Source of the DNA: Myxococcus stipitatus
GTDB taxonomy: Bacteria > Myxococcota > Myxococcia > Myxococcales > Myxococcaceae
Direction: 5' to 3'
NCBI RefSeq assembly: GCF_037414475.1
Contig: NZ_CP147913.1
Span: 2,356,001-2,420,000, forward strand
DNA length: 64,000 nt
Position 1 is the first letter of the stretch; each line of letters starts with the position of its first letter. This document shows positions 8,331-17,492 of the stretch, one piece after another. A program made the position numbers and the translations under genes. Below the pieces are notes generated by a model. It saw only the letters and a program-made list of their open reading frames with translations, ran no database searches and was not told the origin of the DNA.

Positions 8331-9437
8331 ATGCTCCGTGCTCCCTTTCGTGTCCTGTCGCCACTCCTGGCACTGCTCACCAGTGGACTCGGTGCGCCCG
8401 CCGCCGCGGAAGACTCACGCGCCTCCTCGTCGGCCCCCACGGAACAGTCCCTGGAGAAACTTGAACGGCAGGTCCTGGGAGGAGGCTGCGCGCCTCGACT
8501 GATGGGGGACTCGAGCCGGCGCTTCGTCGAGTCGCAGCTCCTCTGCGACGCGCATCTCTCGTTCATCCTCGTCCAGCTCGCCCTGGATGGAACACCCCTG
8601 CCGGAGTCTCCTCGGCGATTGAAGGCGCTCCTCAAGGACGCGCTCACTCGGGCGCGCGGCCCGTTCATGAAGGGCAACACCACACGTGTGCAGGGGCACA
8701 CCCTGCCCGACAGCATCCTCTACCGGGGATATGTCCTGTTGATGCTCGCGGGCATGGAGCGCGCAGAGATGGCGGACGCGGAGACCACCGCGCTCTTCGA
8801 TGCCCTGGCCACGAGCCTCGAGAGTGCCCTCTCACAGCAGCTCCTCCTCCCCTCCTTCACCAAATCCATCTGGCCTTGTGACAGCGCCCCCGCCGCCGCG
8901 GGCCTGCTGCTCCATGGACGGTTGCGCGGCAATGCCTCATCACTCGCGATGGGAGAGCGACTGACCGCGAGACTCGCGCAGTTGGCCGCCCTCCCGACCG
9001 GCTTTCCCACCCGCGTCAATGCCAAGGGGCATCCCGTGGAGCCCACGCCCCGCGCCACCACGCTCGCGTGGACCGGCGCTTTTCTCGCCATGGGCGCACA
9101 CCTCACCGCGTCAACGTTCACCACCACACTCCTGAAGGACTATTGCGACCACCCCGGCGGAGAACTCCTCCCCTTCGCCGCCTGCCGCGAGTGGCCCCGC
9201 GGCATGAACAAGCCCGAGGACTCCGCGAGCGGTCCACTGATGCAAGGCGGTTACTCCGTGGGTGCCAGCGCCCTGGCCATCGCCGCCACCCACCTGTCCA
9301 GTGAACACCCGACGTGGCACCGCGACCTGGTCAACTCCGCGCGGGAAATGGGCATCCAACCCATGCTCGAAAAGCCACACCAACACCCACTCGAAGCCGC
9401 GCTGTATTGGTGGGGGACCACGGCGCGCCCCTGGTAG
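8331..9437 (+). CDS. Exported helical protein of unknown function
   Basis: 368 aa with a signal peptide (MLRAPFRVLSPLLALLTSG..). The mature part is mostly helical with spaced repeats of hydrophobic helices. It contains RVQGHTLPDSILYRGYVLLMLAG, SIWPCDSAPAAAGLLLHG and MQGGYSVGASALAIAATHL, which resemble the inner helices of (alpha/alpha)6 barrel proteins. Several Cys (for example CEx, CDH and AACREW) could pair. Asp/His/Cys residues lie in likely pocket positions but I cannot name an enzyme class. No clear ribosome site precedes the ATG. It is followed 140 bases later by the subtilase, with an AT-richer leader between. Confidence 0.7.
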   Translation: MLRAPFRVLSPLLALLTSGLGAPAAAEDSRASSSAPTEQSLEKLERQVLGGGCAPRLMGDSSRRFVESQLLCDAHLSFILVQLALDGTPLPESPRRLKALLKDALTRARGPFMKGNTTRVQGHTLPDSILYRGYVLLMLAGMERAEMADAETTALFDALATSLESALSQQLLLPSFTKSIWPCDSAPAAAGLLLHGRLRGNASSLAMGERLTARLAQLAALPTGFPTRVNAKGHPVEPTPRATTLAWTGAFLAMGAHLTASTFTTTLLKDYCDHPGGELLPFAACREWPRGMNKPEDSASGPLMQGGYSVGASALAIAATHLSSEHPTWHRDLVNSAREMGIQPMLEKPHQHPLEAALYWWGTTARPW

Positions 9438-9577
9438 GGCATGGGCCCTCATGTCGGCATGGATGTCTTCGTTCAATGACGAACCGCCGTCTCATCCCTC
9501 GGGGCAAAATCAGGATTAAGCCGTTTTTAAAGTCGATTCGTATCATTCGGAGGAACCCAGCGCTGGGGAACTGAAAC

Positions 9578-10876
9578 ATGAATCGACGGATGACACAGTT
9601 GACCCTGGCCATGGGTGGCCTGGCGCTGTTGGGCGCATGCTCGAGCCGGACTGTCTGCCGGGACCCGTCCACCACCGCCGCGCTCCTCGCACAGCCCACC
9701 GAGAAGTTCGTCTCGGTGCGAAAAAAGGTACCGGGGCAGTACGTGGTGGTGCTCAAGGCCCCCGAGGCGGGGCTGCAGCCATTGGCTGTCAACGAAGCGA
9801 CACAAAGCCTCACCGCGAAGTACGGCGGCGCCACCTTCGCCGTGTACGCGCATGCCCTGCGAGGCTTCGCCACCCGGATGAGCGAGGAGCAAGCCCGTGC
9901 GCTGTCCTCGGACCCCGCCGTCGCGTACGTCCAGGAGGACGGCGTGATGTCCATCTGGGAGAGCCAGAGCCAGCCGCGTCCCACCTGGGGCATCGACCGG
10001 GTGGACCAGCGGAACCTGCCGCTGGACAAGCTCTACATGTACAACGCCACGGGCCTGGGTGTGCATGTCTATATCCTCGACACCGGTGTGCGCTTCAGTC
10101 ATCGCGAGTTCGGTGGCAGGGCCTCCCTCGGCTTCGATGCCATTGGCGACAGCATGAAGGGCAATGATTGTCACGGCCACGGGACACACGTGGCGGGAAC
10201 GGTCGCGGGAAAGACCTATGGCCTGGCGAAGAATGCCCAGGTGCACTCAGTGCGGGTGCTGGGCTGCAACGGCTCCGGCTCGACCTCTGGCGTCATCGCG
10301 GGCATCGACTGGGTGACGAAGAACCACCAGTCCCCCGCCGTGGCCAACATGAGCCTGGGAGGAGACTCAGACCGCGCCACCGACGACGCGGTCCGCCGGT
10401 CCATCGCCTCGGGCGTCACGTACGTCATCGCCGCGGGCAACGAGTCCACGGATGCCTGCAAGCACTCTCCAGCCCGGACGATGGAGGCCATCACCGTGGC
10501 CGCCACCGACACCAAGGACAAGCGCACCTACTTCTCCAACTATGGGGACTGCGTGGATGTCTTCGCGCCCGGCAACCAGATCACCTCCGCCTGGCACTAC
10601 AACGACAAGGAGACACGTGAGCAGAGTGGCACCTCCATGGCCTCACCCCATGTGGCGGGCGTCGCGGCGCTCTGGCTGGAGCTGAATCCCACCGCCACTC
10701 CTGAAGCCGTCGCCGCGGCCCTGTTCGAGAACGCCACGCCCGACAAGGTGCGCAGCGCGGGTGAATGCTCTCCCAACCGGATGGCGTACTCGGGCTTCAT
10801 CGGCGCCGTGCCGTTGCTGCCCACCGTGAGCACGGAGCCACAGCAGCAACCGGCGCCCTCCGCGACACAGCATTGA
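9578..10876 (+). CDS. Subtilisin-like serine protease (S8, proteinase K type), lipoprotein
   Basis: 432 aa. The N-terminus has a lipobox (ALLGAC), so the protease is probably anchored in a membrane rather than free. Residues ~45-125 are an I9-type inhibitor propeptide ([13 protein letters not shown]... AYVQEDGVM). The catalytic triad is complete: Asp in [11 protein letters not shown], His in [14 protein letters not shown], Ser in [12 protein letters not shown], with the oxyanion Asn region AAGNEST. The mature order and the short C-terminus match aqualysin/proteinase K enzymes. In a predatory myxobacterium it would serve in extracellular protein digestion (inference). It has its own leader and ends in two strong hairpins. 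Confidence 0.93.
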   Translation: MNRRMTQLTLAMGGLALLGACSSRTVCRDPSTTAALLAQPTEKFVSVRKKVPGQYVVVLKAPEAGLQPLAVNEATQSLTAKYGGATFAVYAHALRGFATRMSEEQARALSSDPAVAYVQEDGVMSIWESQSQPRPTWGIDRVDQRNLPLDKLYMYNATGLGVHVYILDTGVRFSHREFGGRASLGFDAIGDSMKGNDCHGHGTHVAGTVAGKTYGLAKNAQVHSVRVLGCNGSGSTSGVIAGIDWVTKNHQSPAVANMSLGGDSDRATDDAVRRSIASGVTYVIAAGNESTDACKHSPARTMEAITVAATDTKDKRTYFSNYGDCVDVFAPGNQITSAWHYNDKETREQSGTSMASPHVAGVAALWLELNPTATPEAVAAALFENATPDKVRSAGECSPNRMAYSGFIGAVPLLPTVSTEPQQQPAPSATQH

Positions 10877-10887
10877 AGTCAGCGTCC

Positions 10888-10964
10888 GGCCGCGAGGACC
10901 CTCCCCCTCGCGGCCACCGAGGGCCGGACTCCGTCACCTGGCGGAGCCCGGCCCTCGTCTTTCC
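10888..10964 (+). terminator. Tandem hairpins ending the subtilase gene
   Basis: First hairpin: GGCCGCGAGG (10888-10897) with CCTCGCGGCC (10906-10915). Second: CGAGGGCCGG (10918-10927) with CCGGCCCTCG (10947-10956), with an inner CTCCG/CGGAG stem, followed by TCTTTCC. The second is a convincing intrinsic terminator. Confidence 0.75.
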
Positions 10965-11078
10965 AGCCTCCTCGCGCCAAGGCCACCACCGGTCAGGAAG
11001 CCCGGATGCGGGGCGTCCCGCGAGCGGCCCTCGGACACCTTCCCAGTCCGTCCACGGGCCCTCAGGAGGAGGCACGAC

Positions 11079-11327
11079 ATGGCCACGCTCAACATCACCT
11101 ATGACGGGATGTCCTCGGATGTGCCGGTGGAGTTGGACCACCCGGTGACGGATGACGATGTCCGCCGCATCGCCACGGAGCTCGTCCGTTCGGGGGGTGT
11201 CCCCGGCATGCATCGCGCGCGGCTTCAGGCCGATGCCTTTCGCTACTTCGTGGTCGACCGCTTCCGCGGTCCCCGGGGCGAGGAGCGCATCTATCTGCGT
11301 CCCAAGGTCCCGTTCGGCGCTCGGTGA
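11079..11327 (+). CDS. Small beta-grasp-like protein upstream of the E1-like gene
   Basis: 82 aa, ATG after GGAGGAGGC. The predicted layout is beta hairpin (LNITYDG.., VPVELDHPV), helix (TDDDVRRIATELVRSG), then two or more strands (FRYFVVDRF, ERIYLRPKV), which fits a ubiquitin-like beta-grasp fold in length and order. The C-terminus ends FGAR rather than a di-glycine; if it is a tag, trimming two residues would expose a Gly. The ThiF/E1-like gene starts 9 bases later, with its ribosome site overlapping this stop, so the two are coupled. The function as a modifier is inference. Confidence 0.65.
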   Translation: MATLNITYDGMSSDVPVELDHPVTDDDVRRIATELVRSGGVPGMHRARLQADAFRYFVVDRFRGPRGEERIYLRPKVPFGAR

Positions 11328-11335
11328 GGTGACCT

Positions 11336-11917
11336 GTGCGCATCATCTTCTGTGGCGTGGGCGCCATCGGCTCGCAGGCGGCGGTGTTGTGCCGCAACCT
11401 GGAGGCGACGCTGGTGTTCATCGACTTTGACCGAGTGGAGTCCAAGAACCTCCTCGCGCAGGCCTACGTGAAGCCCTCGGTGGGAAAGAACAAGGCCGAG
11501 GCACTCAAGCTCCAGTTCCTCAACCTGCACGGCGTGAAGACGGAGTCGTTCGGCGTGCGTGTCACTCGCGACAACGTGGAGGCGCTGTGTGGTGGCGCGG
11601 ACCTCCTGGTCGACTGCTTCGACAACCAGGACAGCCGCGTGCTGTTGAGCGACTTCGCCCGCCGGGCTGGCAAGCCGCTCCTCCACGGCGCGGTGAGCGC
11701 GGACGGCACGTTCGGACTCGTGCGATGGGATGAGCGCTTCACTCCCGACGCAGAGGACACGGCCGGCCAGGCCACCTGCGAGGGAGGCGCGCACCTCCCT
11801 CTGTTGGGGTTGTTGGCCGCCACACTCGCCCGAAGCGTGCAGGACTTCGCGAAGCACGGCAGCCGGAGAGACGCGCTGGTGAACCTGTCGTCCGTCATTC
11901 CCACCGCGGGCGCCTGA
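11336..11917 (+). CDS. ThiF/HesA (E1-like) adenylyltransferase-fold protein
   Basis: 193 aa from GTG, with GAGGTGA upstream. It has the Rossmann nucleotide motif GVGAIGS at the very N-terminus, the acidic strand FIDFDRVESKNLLAQ, and VDCFDNQDSR, all standard for E1/ThiF/MoeB proteins that adenylate the C-terminus of a ubiquitin-like protein. It lacks the two CxxC zinc pairs of MoeB. TCEGGAHLPLLGLLAATLA has a Cys where many E1-like proteins carry the cross-over region, so a thioester role is possible. It is paired with the 82-aa beta-grasp-like protein; a matching JAB protein lies at 3777-4148. Confidence 0.85.
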   Translation: MRIIFCGVGAIGSQAAVLCRNLEATLVFIDFDRVESKNLLAQAYVKPSVGKNKAEALKLQFLNLHGVKTESFGVRVTRDNVEALCGGADLLVDCFDNQDSRVLLSDFARRAGKPLLHGAVSADGTFGLVRWDERFTPDAEDTAGQATCEGGAHLPLLGLLAATLARSVQDFAKHGSRRDALVNLSSVIPTAGA

Positions 11918-11949
11918 AGTCCCGCGGTGGCTTCGGACGAGGGCGGGCA

Positions 11950-12640
11950 TCACACTCCGCAAGAGACCACTGCCTCCCGCACATCTCGTGTGGGGGGCTG
12001 TTCCGCGTCATCGCCAGGAAGGCCGCGCTTCCCGTCGCTGCCCGGCTTGCGCCCGAAGCGCAGATACAGCGACGGAACGGGCAACACGTTGAGGACCGCG
12101 GATGAGAAGAGTCCACCGAGGATGACCACCGCCATCGGGTGTTCAATCTCCTGCCCCGGCTTGAGTCCGCCCATGACGAGCGGCACCAGCACCAGCGCGG
12201 TCGTCAGCGTCGTCATCGACATGGACTGGAGCCGCTCCAACGTCCCCTGCAACACCCGCTCCCGTCCGAACGGCATGCCGTCCACTTCCTCCAAGTGACG
12301 GTAATCGCTGGCCAGAAGAATGCCGTTGCGCACGACCACGCCCAGCACGGTGACGCCCCCCCAACGAGCCCAGGGACACCACGCCTCCCGTCATGAGGAC
12401 GCCCACCAGCCCACCCACGAGCGCGAAGGGCAGCATCCCCAGCGTGAAGGCCACCAGCCTTGATGACTGGAAGTCCAGGGACAACACGAGGGCAATCCCC
12501 AGCACCGCGAGAATGGACAAGGCGAACAGCCGCGTGCGAGCGGCTTGACGCTCGGCGTATTCACCGAGGACCTCCGCGTAGTGTCCCGGCGACCAGTAGC
12601 CCCCCCCGACAACACGGCCTGGACGTCGTTGACCACCGCG
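11950..12640 (-). pseudogene. C-terminal remnant of a CzcA/CusA RND efflux pump
   Basis: Only the last ~220 residues of an RND pump remain: the end of the periplasmic part (GYWSPGHYAEVLGEYAERQ), transmembrane segments (LSILAVLGIALVLSLDF..) and the final block VVVRNGILLASDYRHL, LGGLFSSAVLNVLP. The reading frame breaks twice, each time at a poly-C run on the + strand (12600-12607, 8 C; 12356-12362, 7 C); removing one base from each run restores a continuous RND sequence. So the frame breaks could be slippage or sequencing error, but about 800 N-terminal residues are truly missing. A complete pump is encoded at 24094-27249. Confidence 0.85.
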
Positions 12641-13435
12641 CCCCGCCTCGATGCCCAGCTCCGCCGCGCGCACGTCGGGCCGCGCAGCCTGGGCCAAAGA
12701 GACGAGCTCTGGAAGCGGGCGCGGAGCACGCAGGTCCAGCGGCTCCGCATAGGGCCGAGCCTTCGCGAACAAGGGGCTCTGCGCCACCCCCATCAACAGC
12801 CGCTCGCGCACCAACGCACCATCCGTTCGCGCGCGGCGAGCGTTGTCCTCGGCGGCTCGCGCCTCCGCTCGCAACGCGGCGACCTCCACCTGACTGGCGT
12901 CCCCCGCCGCGAAGCGGACCTCGGCCAATTCGGCCGTGCGTCCCCACAACGAGGACAACACATCACGAGCCTCGCACCGCTCCTCTGCGAGCACCCATTC
13001 CGCTTGAGCAACACGCACGTCGCGGGCGAGGTCGTGGCCGTTCTGCACCAGTCCGCGAGCAACCTGCTCCACCTGGAGCTTCGCGGCGGCGACACGCGAA
13101 GGGCGCTGCCACAGCGAGAACAGGGGCAGGAGCAGAGAGGTCTCGAGCGTCCGAGGTCCCGCCGGCAAGAGCGGGGAGAAGGTCGAGTTGGGCAGCGCGC
13201 CCGCCTCGGCCAGGTCGGCACGCGAGACACCCAATTGCGCCATGTCCGCCTGGAGCGCGGCGCTGGTCCACACCGCGACCGCGACAGCCGCCCTGGCATC
13301 GAGCTCCTCCGACTCCGAAACCCCAGGAGGAAGCGAAGCGGCACTCGCCCCCTCGGGCCCCATGGGCGCGGCAAGGGCCCCCAACTCACTCGACACCCAG
13401 GCCCGGTCGTAGGGAGAGCTTGCACAGTCCCCCAT
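12641..13435 (-). pseudogene. N-terminal remnant of a CzcC/TolC-type outer membrane factor, fused to the RND remnant
   Basis: About 260 residues with OMF helices (LQVEQVARGLVQNGHDLARDVRVAQAEW.., RPDVRAAELGIEA) and then a direct junction to RND sequence near 12640. The open frame runs on into the CzcA remnant only because of the shifted poly-G tract. The outer membrane factor therefore lost its C-terminal half, and the pump its N-terminal part, in one deletion (with any CzcB gene lost between them). It starts 177 bases from the divergent response regulator, which may once have controlled it. Confidence 0.8.
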
Positions 13436-13612
13436 GACCCATCAACACGCGAGCAAGGCCAGGGGTGGCCCCGCGCTTTGAACCCCGCACCAGGAAGACA
13501 TGCGCGGACCCTGCCAGCCATGGCTGAACGGCGGCTGAACGCCCGGTCGTCCAGCCTCGTCCAGAGGCGCATCACGGGTGCTATAGCGGGTGGCAACGAC
13601 TGGTTCTCGCCC

Positions 13613-14269
13613 ATGCACGTCCTCGTCGTCGATGACCACGAAGCACTCCGGGCACTCGTCGCCCAGGCGCTCGAACGAGATGGCCATCTCGTCCGGCAGG
13701 CCGCGCACATCGAGCAGGCTCGGCAGGCCCTTCTCTTCGAGCCCGACGTCATCGTGCTCGACATCGGCCTGCCGGATGGCTCCGGGCTGTCGCTCTGCCG
13801 CGAGCTGCGCAGAGAAGGCATCCAGACGCCCATCCTCATCCTCACGGCACACAACCGCGTGAATGAACGAGTCGAAGGATTGGACGCGGGCGCGGACGAC
13901 TTCCTGGGCAAGCCCTTCGCCATCGCGGAGCTGCGGGCCCGCGTGCGCGCGGTGGGGCGGAGACGCGAACGCGCGAGCACCGTCCGCGTGAAGTTCGGTG
14001 AAGTCGAGCTCGACTTCGGGCGGCGCGAGGCCTGGCGCGCGGGACAGGCGGTGGCCCTCACCTCTCGGGAGTGGGCCATCCTCGAAACCCTCGCATCGAG
14101 AGCCAACCGGGTCGTGAGCAAGGCCACGGTGCTGGAGTCCATCTGGGGAGAGGCCACCATGGGTGCGGAGAGCAGCCTGGAGGTGCTGGTCGCGAGGATT
14201 CGGCGGAAGCTCGGCGACGAGGCCGTCGTCACGCTGCGCGGCGAGGGGTATCGACTTGGGAGCGGCTGA
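13613..14269 (+). CDS. OmpR-family response regulator
   Basis: 218 aa. The long open frame upstream is not coding; ATG 13613 begins the receiver domain exactly (MHVLVVDDHEALRALV). The acidic pair DD, phospho-acceptor Asp in VIVLDIGLPDGSG, Thr in ILTAHNR and Lys in LGKPFA are all present. The C-terminus is a winged helix (ALTSREWAILETLAS.., VLVARIRRKLGDEAV, GEGYRL). The kinase gene overlaps its last bases. It is divergent from the CzcC/CzcA remnant, suggesting original control of metal efflux (inference). Confidence 0.9.
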   Translation: MHVLVVDDHEALRALVAQALERDGHLVRQAAHIEQARQALLFEPDVIVLDIGLPDGSGLSLCRELRREGIQTPILILTAHNRVNERVEGLDAGADDFLGKPFAIAELRARVRAVGRRRERASTVRVKFGEVELDFGRREAWRAGQAVALTSREWAILETLASRANRVVSKATVLESIWGEATMGAESSLEVLVARIRRKLGDEAVVTLRGEGYRLGSG

Positions 14270-15608
14270 CCGTCCCCAGGCCCGCGCCACGCTGGTGCGA
14301 CGGCTCTCCCGCGCGATGCTGGGGCTGGCGCTCGCCTGCACCGCGCTCACCGCGGGCGGCACGGGGCTGCTCGCCTACCAGATGTTGCGCATGGCCGAGG
14401 ACCGGCGACTGACCGACGTCGCCGTCGACATGGTCGATGAGGTGGCCGGCCTCCCGGACTCACAAGCTCGCATCGAGGCCGATGCCGAGCAGGTGGAGCT
14501 CCAGGCGTTCGGAATCCAAATCACTTTGTTCGGGGGAGACGCACGCCTGGGCGGAATGGACCACATCCCTCGTGTCACCGGTTGCGCCTGGGCCCACACA
14601 CCGGGAATGGAGGATGTGAGGCGCTGCGGTGTCGAGGCCCACGGCCGGCTGGCCGTGGCTCAAGAAACACTCGCCAGCATGCCGCGCATCCGCATGGAGT
14701 TGACCCTGGCCGTGCTGCTCACCTCGGCGGGGGCCGCCCTCATGAGCCTCGCGCTCAGCCGCCGCGTCGCCCACTGGGCCGCACGCCCCCTCACCGAACT
14801 CAGCGAGTCCCTGGCCCACCTCGGCCCAGGCGCCGGCATCTCCCCTGAGCTCCACACCGAGGCCCGCTACGAAGAGGTGAATGCCGTCCGCACCGCGCTG
14901 GTTGGACTCCTGGGCCGCCTCCACACGGCCCTCGAGCAGTCACGCCGCTTCGCCGCAAACGCCGCACACGAGATGCGCACACCCCTGGCCATGCTCCAAG
15001 CGGAGCTGGAGCTCCAGTCCGAGATGACACAACCCACGGAGACAGCCGCCGCGCTCACCCGGATGCACCGCACGGTGACGTCCCTGGGGACACTCGTGGA
15101 GCGATTGCTGGTCCTCGCGGAGGGAGAGCAAGGCCCACTCGAACTGGTCGAAACCGTGAGCCTCTCCGAGGTCGTGGAGGCCACCCTCGACGCGTTGCCC
15201 GAAGACCAGCGCGGCCGAGTGCACACCCAGCTCCAGGCCTCCGGACTCATTCCAGGGGACAGCCAACTCTTGCGGCAGCTCGTCGACAACGTGGTGGAGA
15301 ACGCACTCAAGTTCTCCGGTGAAGGCCCCGTCTCCATCCACCTCCAGGCCACGCCCGAGGCGACGCTCCTGGACGTCCAGGATGAAGGGCCAGGCATCAC
15401 TCCCGAGGAATCAGAGCGCGTCTTCGAGCCCTTCTATCGTTCCCCGCGTGCACGCGCGGAGAGCCCCGGACACGGCGTCGGACTGTCCCTGGTCCTGCTG
15501 GTCGCCCGGGCACACGGAGCCCAAGCCCGGTTCCTGCCCACCTCGAAGGGCGCGCACCTGAGGCTCACCTTCCCGCCTCCGAAGCGCGCCACGCCCGTCT
15601 CCACATGA
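14256..15608 (+). CDS. Sensor histidine kinase paired with the regulator at 13613
   Basis: 450 aa. I place the start at TTG 14256, inside the end of the regulator gene, with GAGGGG 8 bases upstream; the ORF's nominal start at 14163 lies deep in the regulator. Two transmembrane segments (about residues 23-45 and 148-170) flank a ~100-aa periplasmic sensor with Cys and His residues that could bind metal (GCAWAHTPGMEDVRRCGVEAHG). A HAMP region, the H-box AAHEMRTPLAML, N-box DNVVENALKFS, G1 DEGPGI and G2 GHGVGLSL follow. Translational coupling with the regulator is likely. Confidence 0.9.
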   Translation: MGAADRPQARATLVRRLSRAMLGLALACTALTAGGTGLLAYQMLRMAEDRRLTDVAVDMVDEVAGLPDSQARIEADAEQVELQAFGIQITLFGGDARLGGMDHIPRVTGCAWAHTPGMEDVRRCGVEAHGRLAVAQETLASMPRIRMELTLAVLLTSAGAALMSLALSRRVAHWAARPLTELSESLAHLGPGAGISPELHTEARYEEVNAVRTALVGLLGRLHTALEQSRRFAANAAHEMRTPLAMLQAELELQSEMTQPTETAAALTRMHRTVTSLGTLVERLLVLAEGEQGPLELVETVSLSEVVEATLDALPEDQRGRVHTQLQASGLIPGDSQLLRQLVDNVVENALKFSGEGPVSIHLQATPEATLLDVQDEGPGITPEESERVFEPFYRSPRARAESPGHGVGLSLVLLVARAHGAQARFLPTSKGAHLRLTFPPPKRATPVST

Positions 15609-15663
15609 CGAGAAACAACGACACGCTCCACTCCTGTCCAGCAACCGAGAGGACTCCCCATCC

Positions 15664-16338
15664 GTGTCCATCCTCATCGTAGAAGACGAGCTGCGCGTCC
15701 GGGCGTTCATCGCACGCGGGTTGGAGGAAGAAGGCTTTCGTGTCCGCGAATGCGCCAACGGGCTCGAGGCCCAGGAGCTCTTGCGCATCGAACGCTTCGA
15801 CCTGGTCATCCTGGACTGGATGCTGCCGGGGCTGCCGGGAGTGGACGTCCTGCGAGCCATGCGCGCTCAAGACGACAACACACCCGTCATCATGCTGACC
15901 GCGAAGGACGCCGTCGCCGACCGCATCCTCGCGCTCAACGCCGGCGCGGATGACTACCTCATCAAACCCTTCTCCTTCGAGGAGCTGCTCGCACGCATCC
16001 GAGCCATCCTCCGCCGCATCGACCAGCGCGGGGGCCCGCTCCTCAGCCATGCGGACCTTACGCTGGACCCGACCACGCGAAGGGTGACCCGCTCGGACGT
16101 GGACCTCGTCCTGACGGCCCGGGAGTTCGCCCTCTTGCAGTTCCTCCTTCAACACGCGGGAGAGGTGGTCTCCCGCACCCGCATCGTGCAGGCCGTGTGG
16201 GACCATGACTTCGAGACGTTCTCCAACGTCGTGGAGGTCTACATCCGCTACCTCCGGGCCAAGGTCGACGTCCCCTTCCATGACAAACTCATCCACACCG
16301 TGAGAGGCGTCGGCTACGTCCTCCAGAGCCGGACATGA
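15664..16338 (+). CDS. OmpR-family response regulator (CusR/CopR-like)
   Basis: 224 aa from GTG. Receiver: VEDE acidic pair, Asp in LVILDWMLPGLPGVDVL, Thr in MLTAKDA, Lys in LIKPFSFEELLARI. Winged-helix output: TAREFALLQFLLQHAGEVVSRT, VVEVYIRYLRAKVD, HTVRGVGYVL. The pattern is that of the CusR/CopR group, which controls copper or silver responses, though assignment to a metal is inference. The kinase gene overlaps by 4 bases (ATGA). Confidence 0.9.
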   Translation: MSILIVEDELRVRAFIARGLEEEGFRVRECANGLEAQELLRIERFDLVILDWMLPGLPGVDVLRAMRAQDDNTPVIMLTAKDAVADRILALNAGADDYLIKPFSFEELLARIRAILRRIDQRGGPLLSHADLTLDPTTRRVTRSDVDLVLTAREFALLQFLLQHAGEVVSRTRIVQAVWDHDFETFSNVVEVYIRYLRAKVDVPFHDKLIHTVRGVGYVLQSRT

Positions 16339-17492
16339 AGCGCCCCCGCACCCTCCGCGCACATCTGACGCTCTTCTTCGCCACCTCCGTCCTGGGGACA
16401 CTCCTGCTGTATGGAGGCGCGGTGGTGGCGACGCTCGCCTGGGGCGAGTGGCGCGAGCGGCAGGTGGAACTCTCCGCTCCACGCGACGCGCAACATCCCA
16501 GGGAGGATGAGGCGGGGCTCTTCGATGAGGCCTTTCAAGCGTTGGGCGCCATGGCCCTCATGGCGCCTCTCGCCGCGATGGGGTCGCTGGCGCTGGGCAG
16601 TGCGCTGGCGCGTCGTGCGCTGGAGCCCCTGCGAGAGGCGAGTGAGCGCGCACGCGCCGCCCAGGCCTCGCAATTGGACCTGCGCCTCCCGGTCCGCGGC
16701 AATCAGGACGAGTGGGATGAGCTGGCCACGACCCTGAACAGCCTGCTCGCGGAGGCACGCACCTCCTTCGAGCGCATCCGGGCCTTCACCTCGGACGCCG
16801 CGCACGAGCTGCGCACCCCTCTGACGGTCATCATGGGAGAGGCGGAGGTCAGCCTGAGGCGCGAGCGCACACCGGAAGAGTACCGGCGCTCGCTGGGAAT
16901 CGTGCTCGACGAGTCCCAGAGGCTCGCCCGGCTCGTCGACGAGTTGCTCCAACTCGCCCGCGCGGACGCGAACTCGCGAGTAGAGGACACGCAGCCCGTC
17001 GACCTGTACGCACTGGCCCAGGAGGCCCTCGAGCGCACGCGGCATCACCTCACCGCGAGGCCCCCGAGCCTTGCCCTGGAGCTCACGGGCGCGCCCACCG
17101 TGGTCCACGGGAGTCCCGTCCTGTTGTCCCGGTTGCTCGACAACCTGCTCGACAACGCGCGCCGCCACGCGCATCAGCGCATCCGTGTCGTGCTGAGCCC
17201 TGTGGGCCGCGAGGTCCAGCTCACCGTGGGGGATGACGGTCCGGGCGTGGACGCCGCGTTCCAGCCTCGACTGTTCGAGCGCTTCGCCCGCGCCGACTCG
17301 TCGCGCAGCACCCAGGGTACGGGGTTGGGGCTCGCGCTGTCGCGAGGCATCGCCCAGGCGCATGGAGGAACGCTCGACTACGAGCGTGCGGATTCGGAGA
17401 GCCGCTTCATCTTCCGGCTCCCGGCGCGACAGGAACCGTCCGGCTCGCCACTTCCCGCTTCGTGCGCCAGCCCTGGCAAGACCACAGCTTGA
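16335..17492 (+). CDS. Sensor histidine kinase paired with the regulator at 15664
   Basis: 385 aa, overlapping the regulator stop by ATGA. Two transmembrane segments (about 12-34 and 74-96) enclose only ~40 periplasmic residues, so its sensor is very small. HAMP, H-box AAHELRTPLTVI, N-box DNLLDNARRHA, G1 DDGPGV, F-box LFERFARAD and G2 GTGLGLAL are complete. The last 86 bases overlap, in the opposite strand, the end of the GT39 gene; both proteins look intact at their ends. Confidence 0.9.
   Translation: MKRPRTLRAHLTLFFATSVLGTLLLYGGAVVATLAWGEWRERQVELSAPRDAQHPREDEAGLFDEAFQALGAMALMAPLAAMGSLALGSALARRALEPLREASERARAAQASQLDLRLPVRGNQDEWDELATTLNSLLAEARTSFERIRAFTSDAAHELRTPLTVIMGEAEVSLRRERTPEEYRRSLGIVLDESQRLARLVDELLQLARADANSRVEDTQPVDLYALAQEALERTRHHLTARPPSLALELTGAPTVVHGSPVLLSRLLDNLLDNARRHAHQRIRVVLSPVGREVQLTVGDDGPGVDAAFQPRLFERFARADSSRSTQGTGLGLALSRGIAQAHGGTLDYERADSESRFIFRLPARQEPSGSPLPASCASPGKTTA

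Noticed and set aside
12545..13612. A 356-residue N-terminal extension of the regulator at 13613
   Set aside because: The extension is Arg/Pro-rich noise opposite the CzcC remnant, and the receiver domain begins exactly at ATG 13613.
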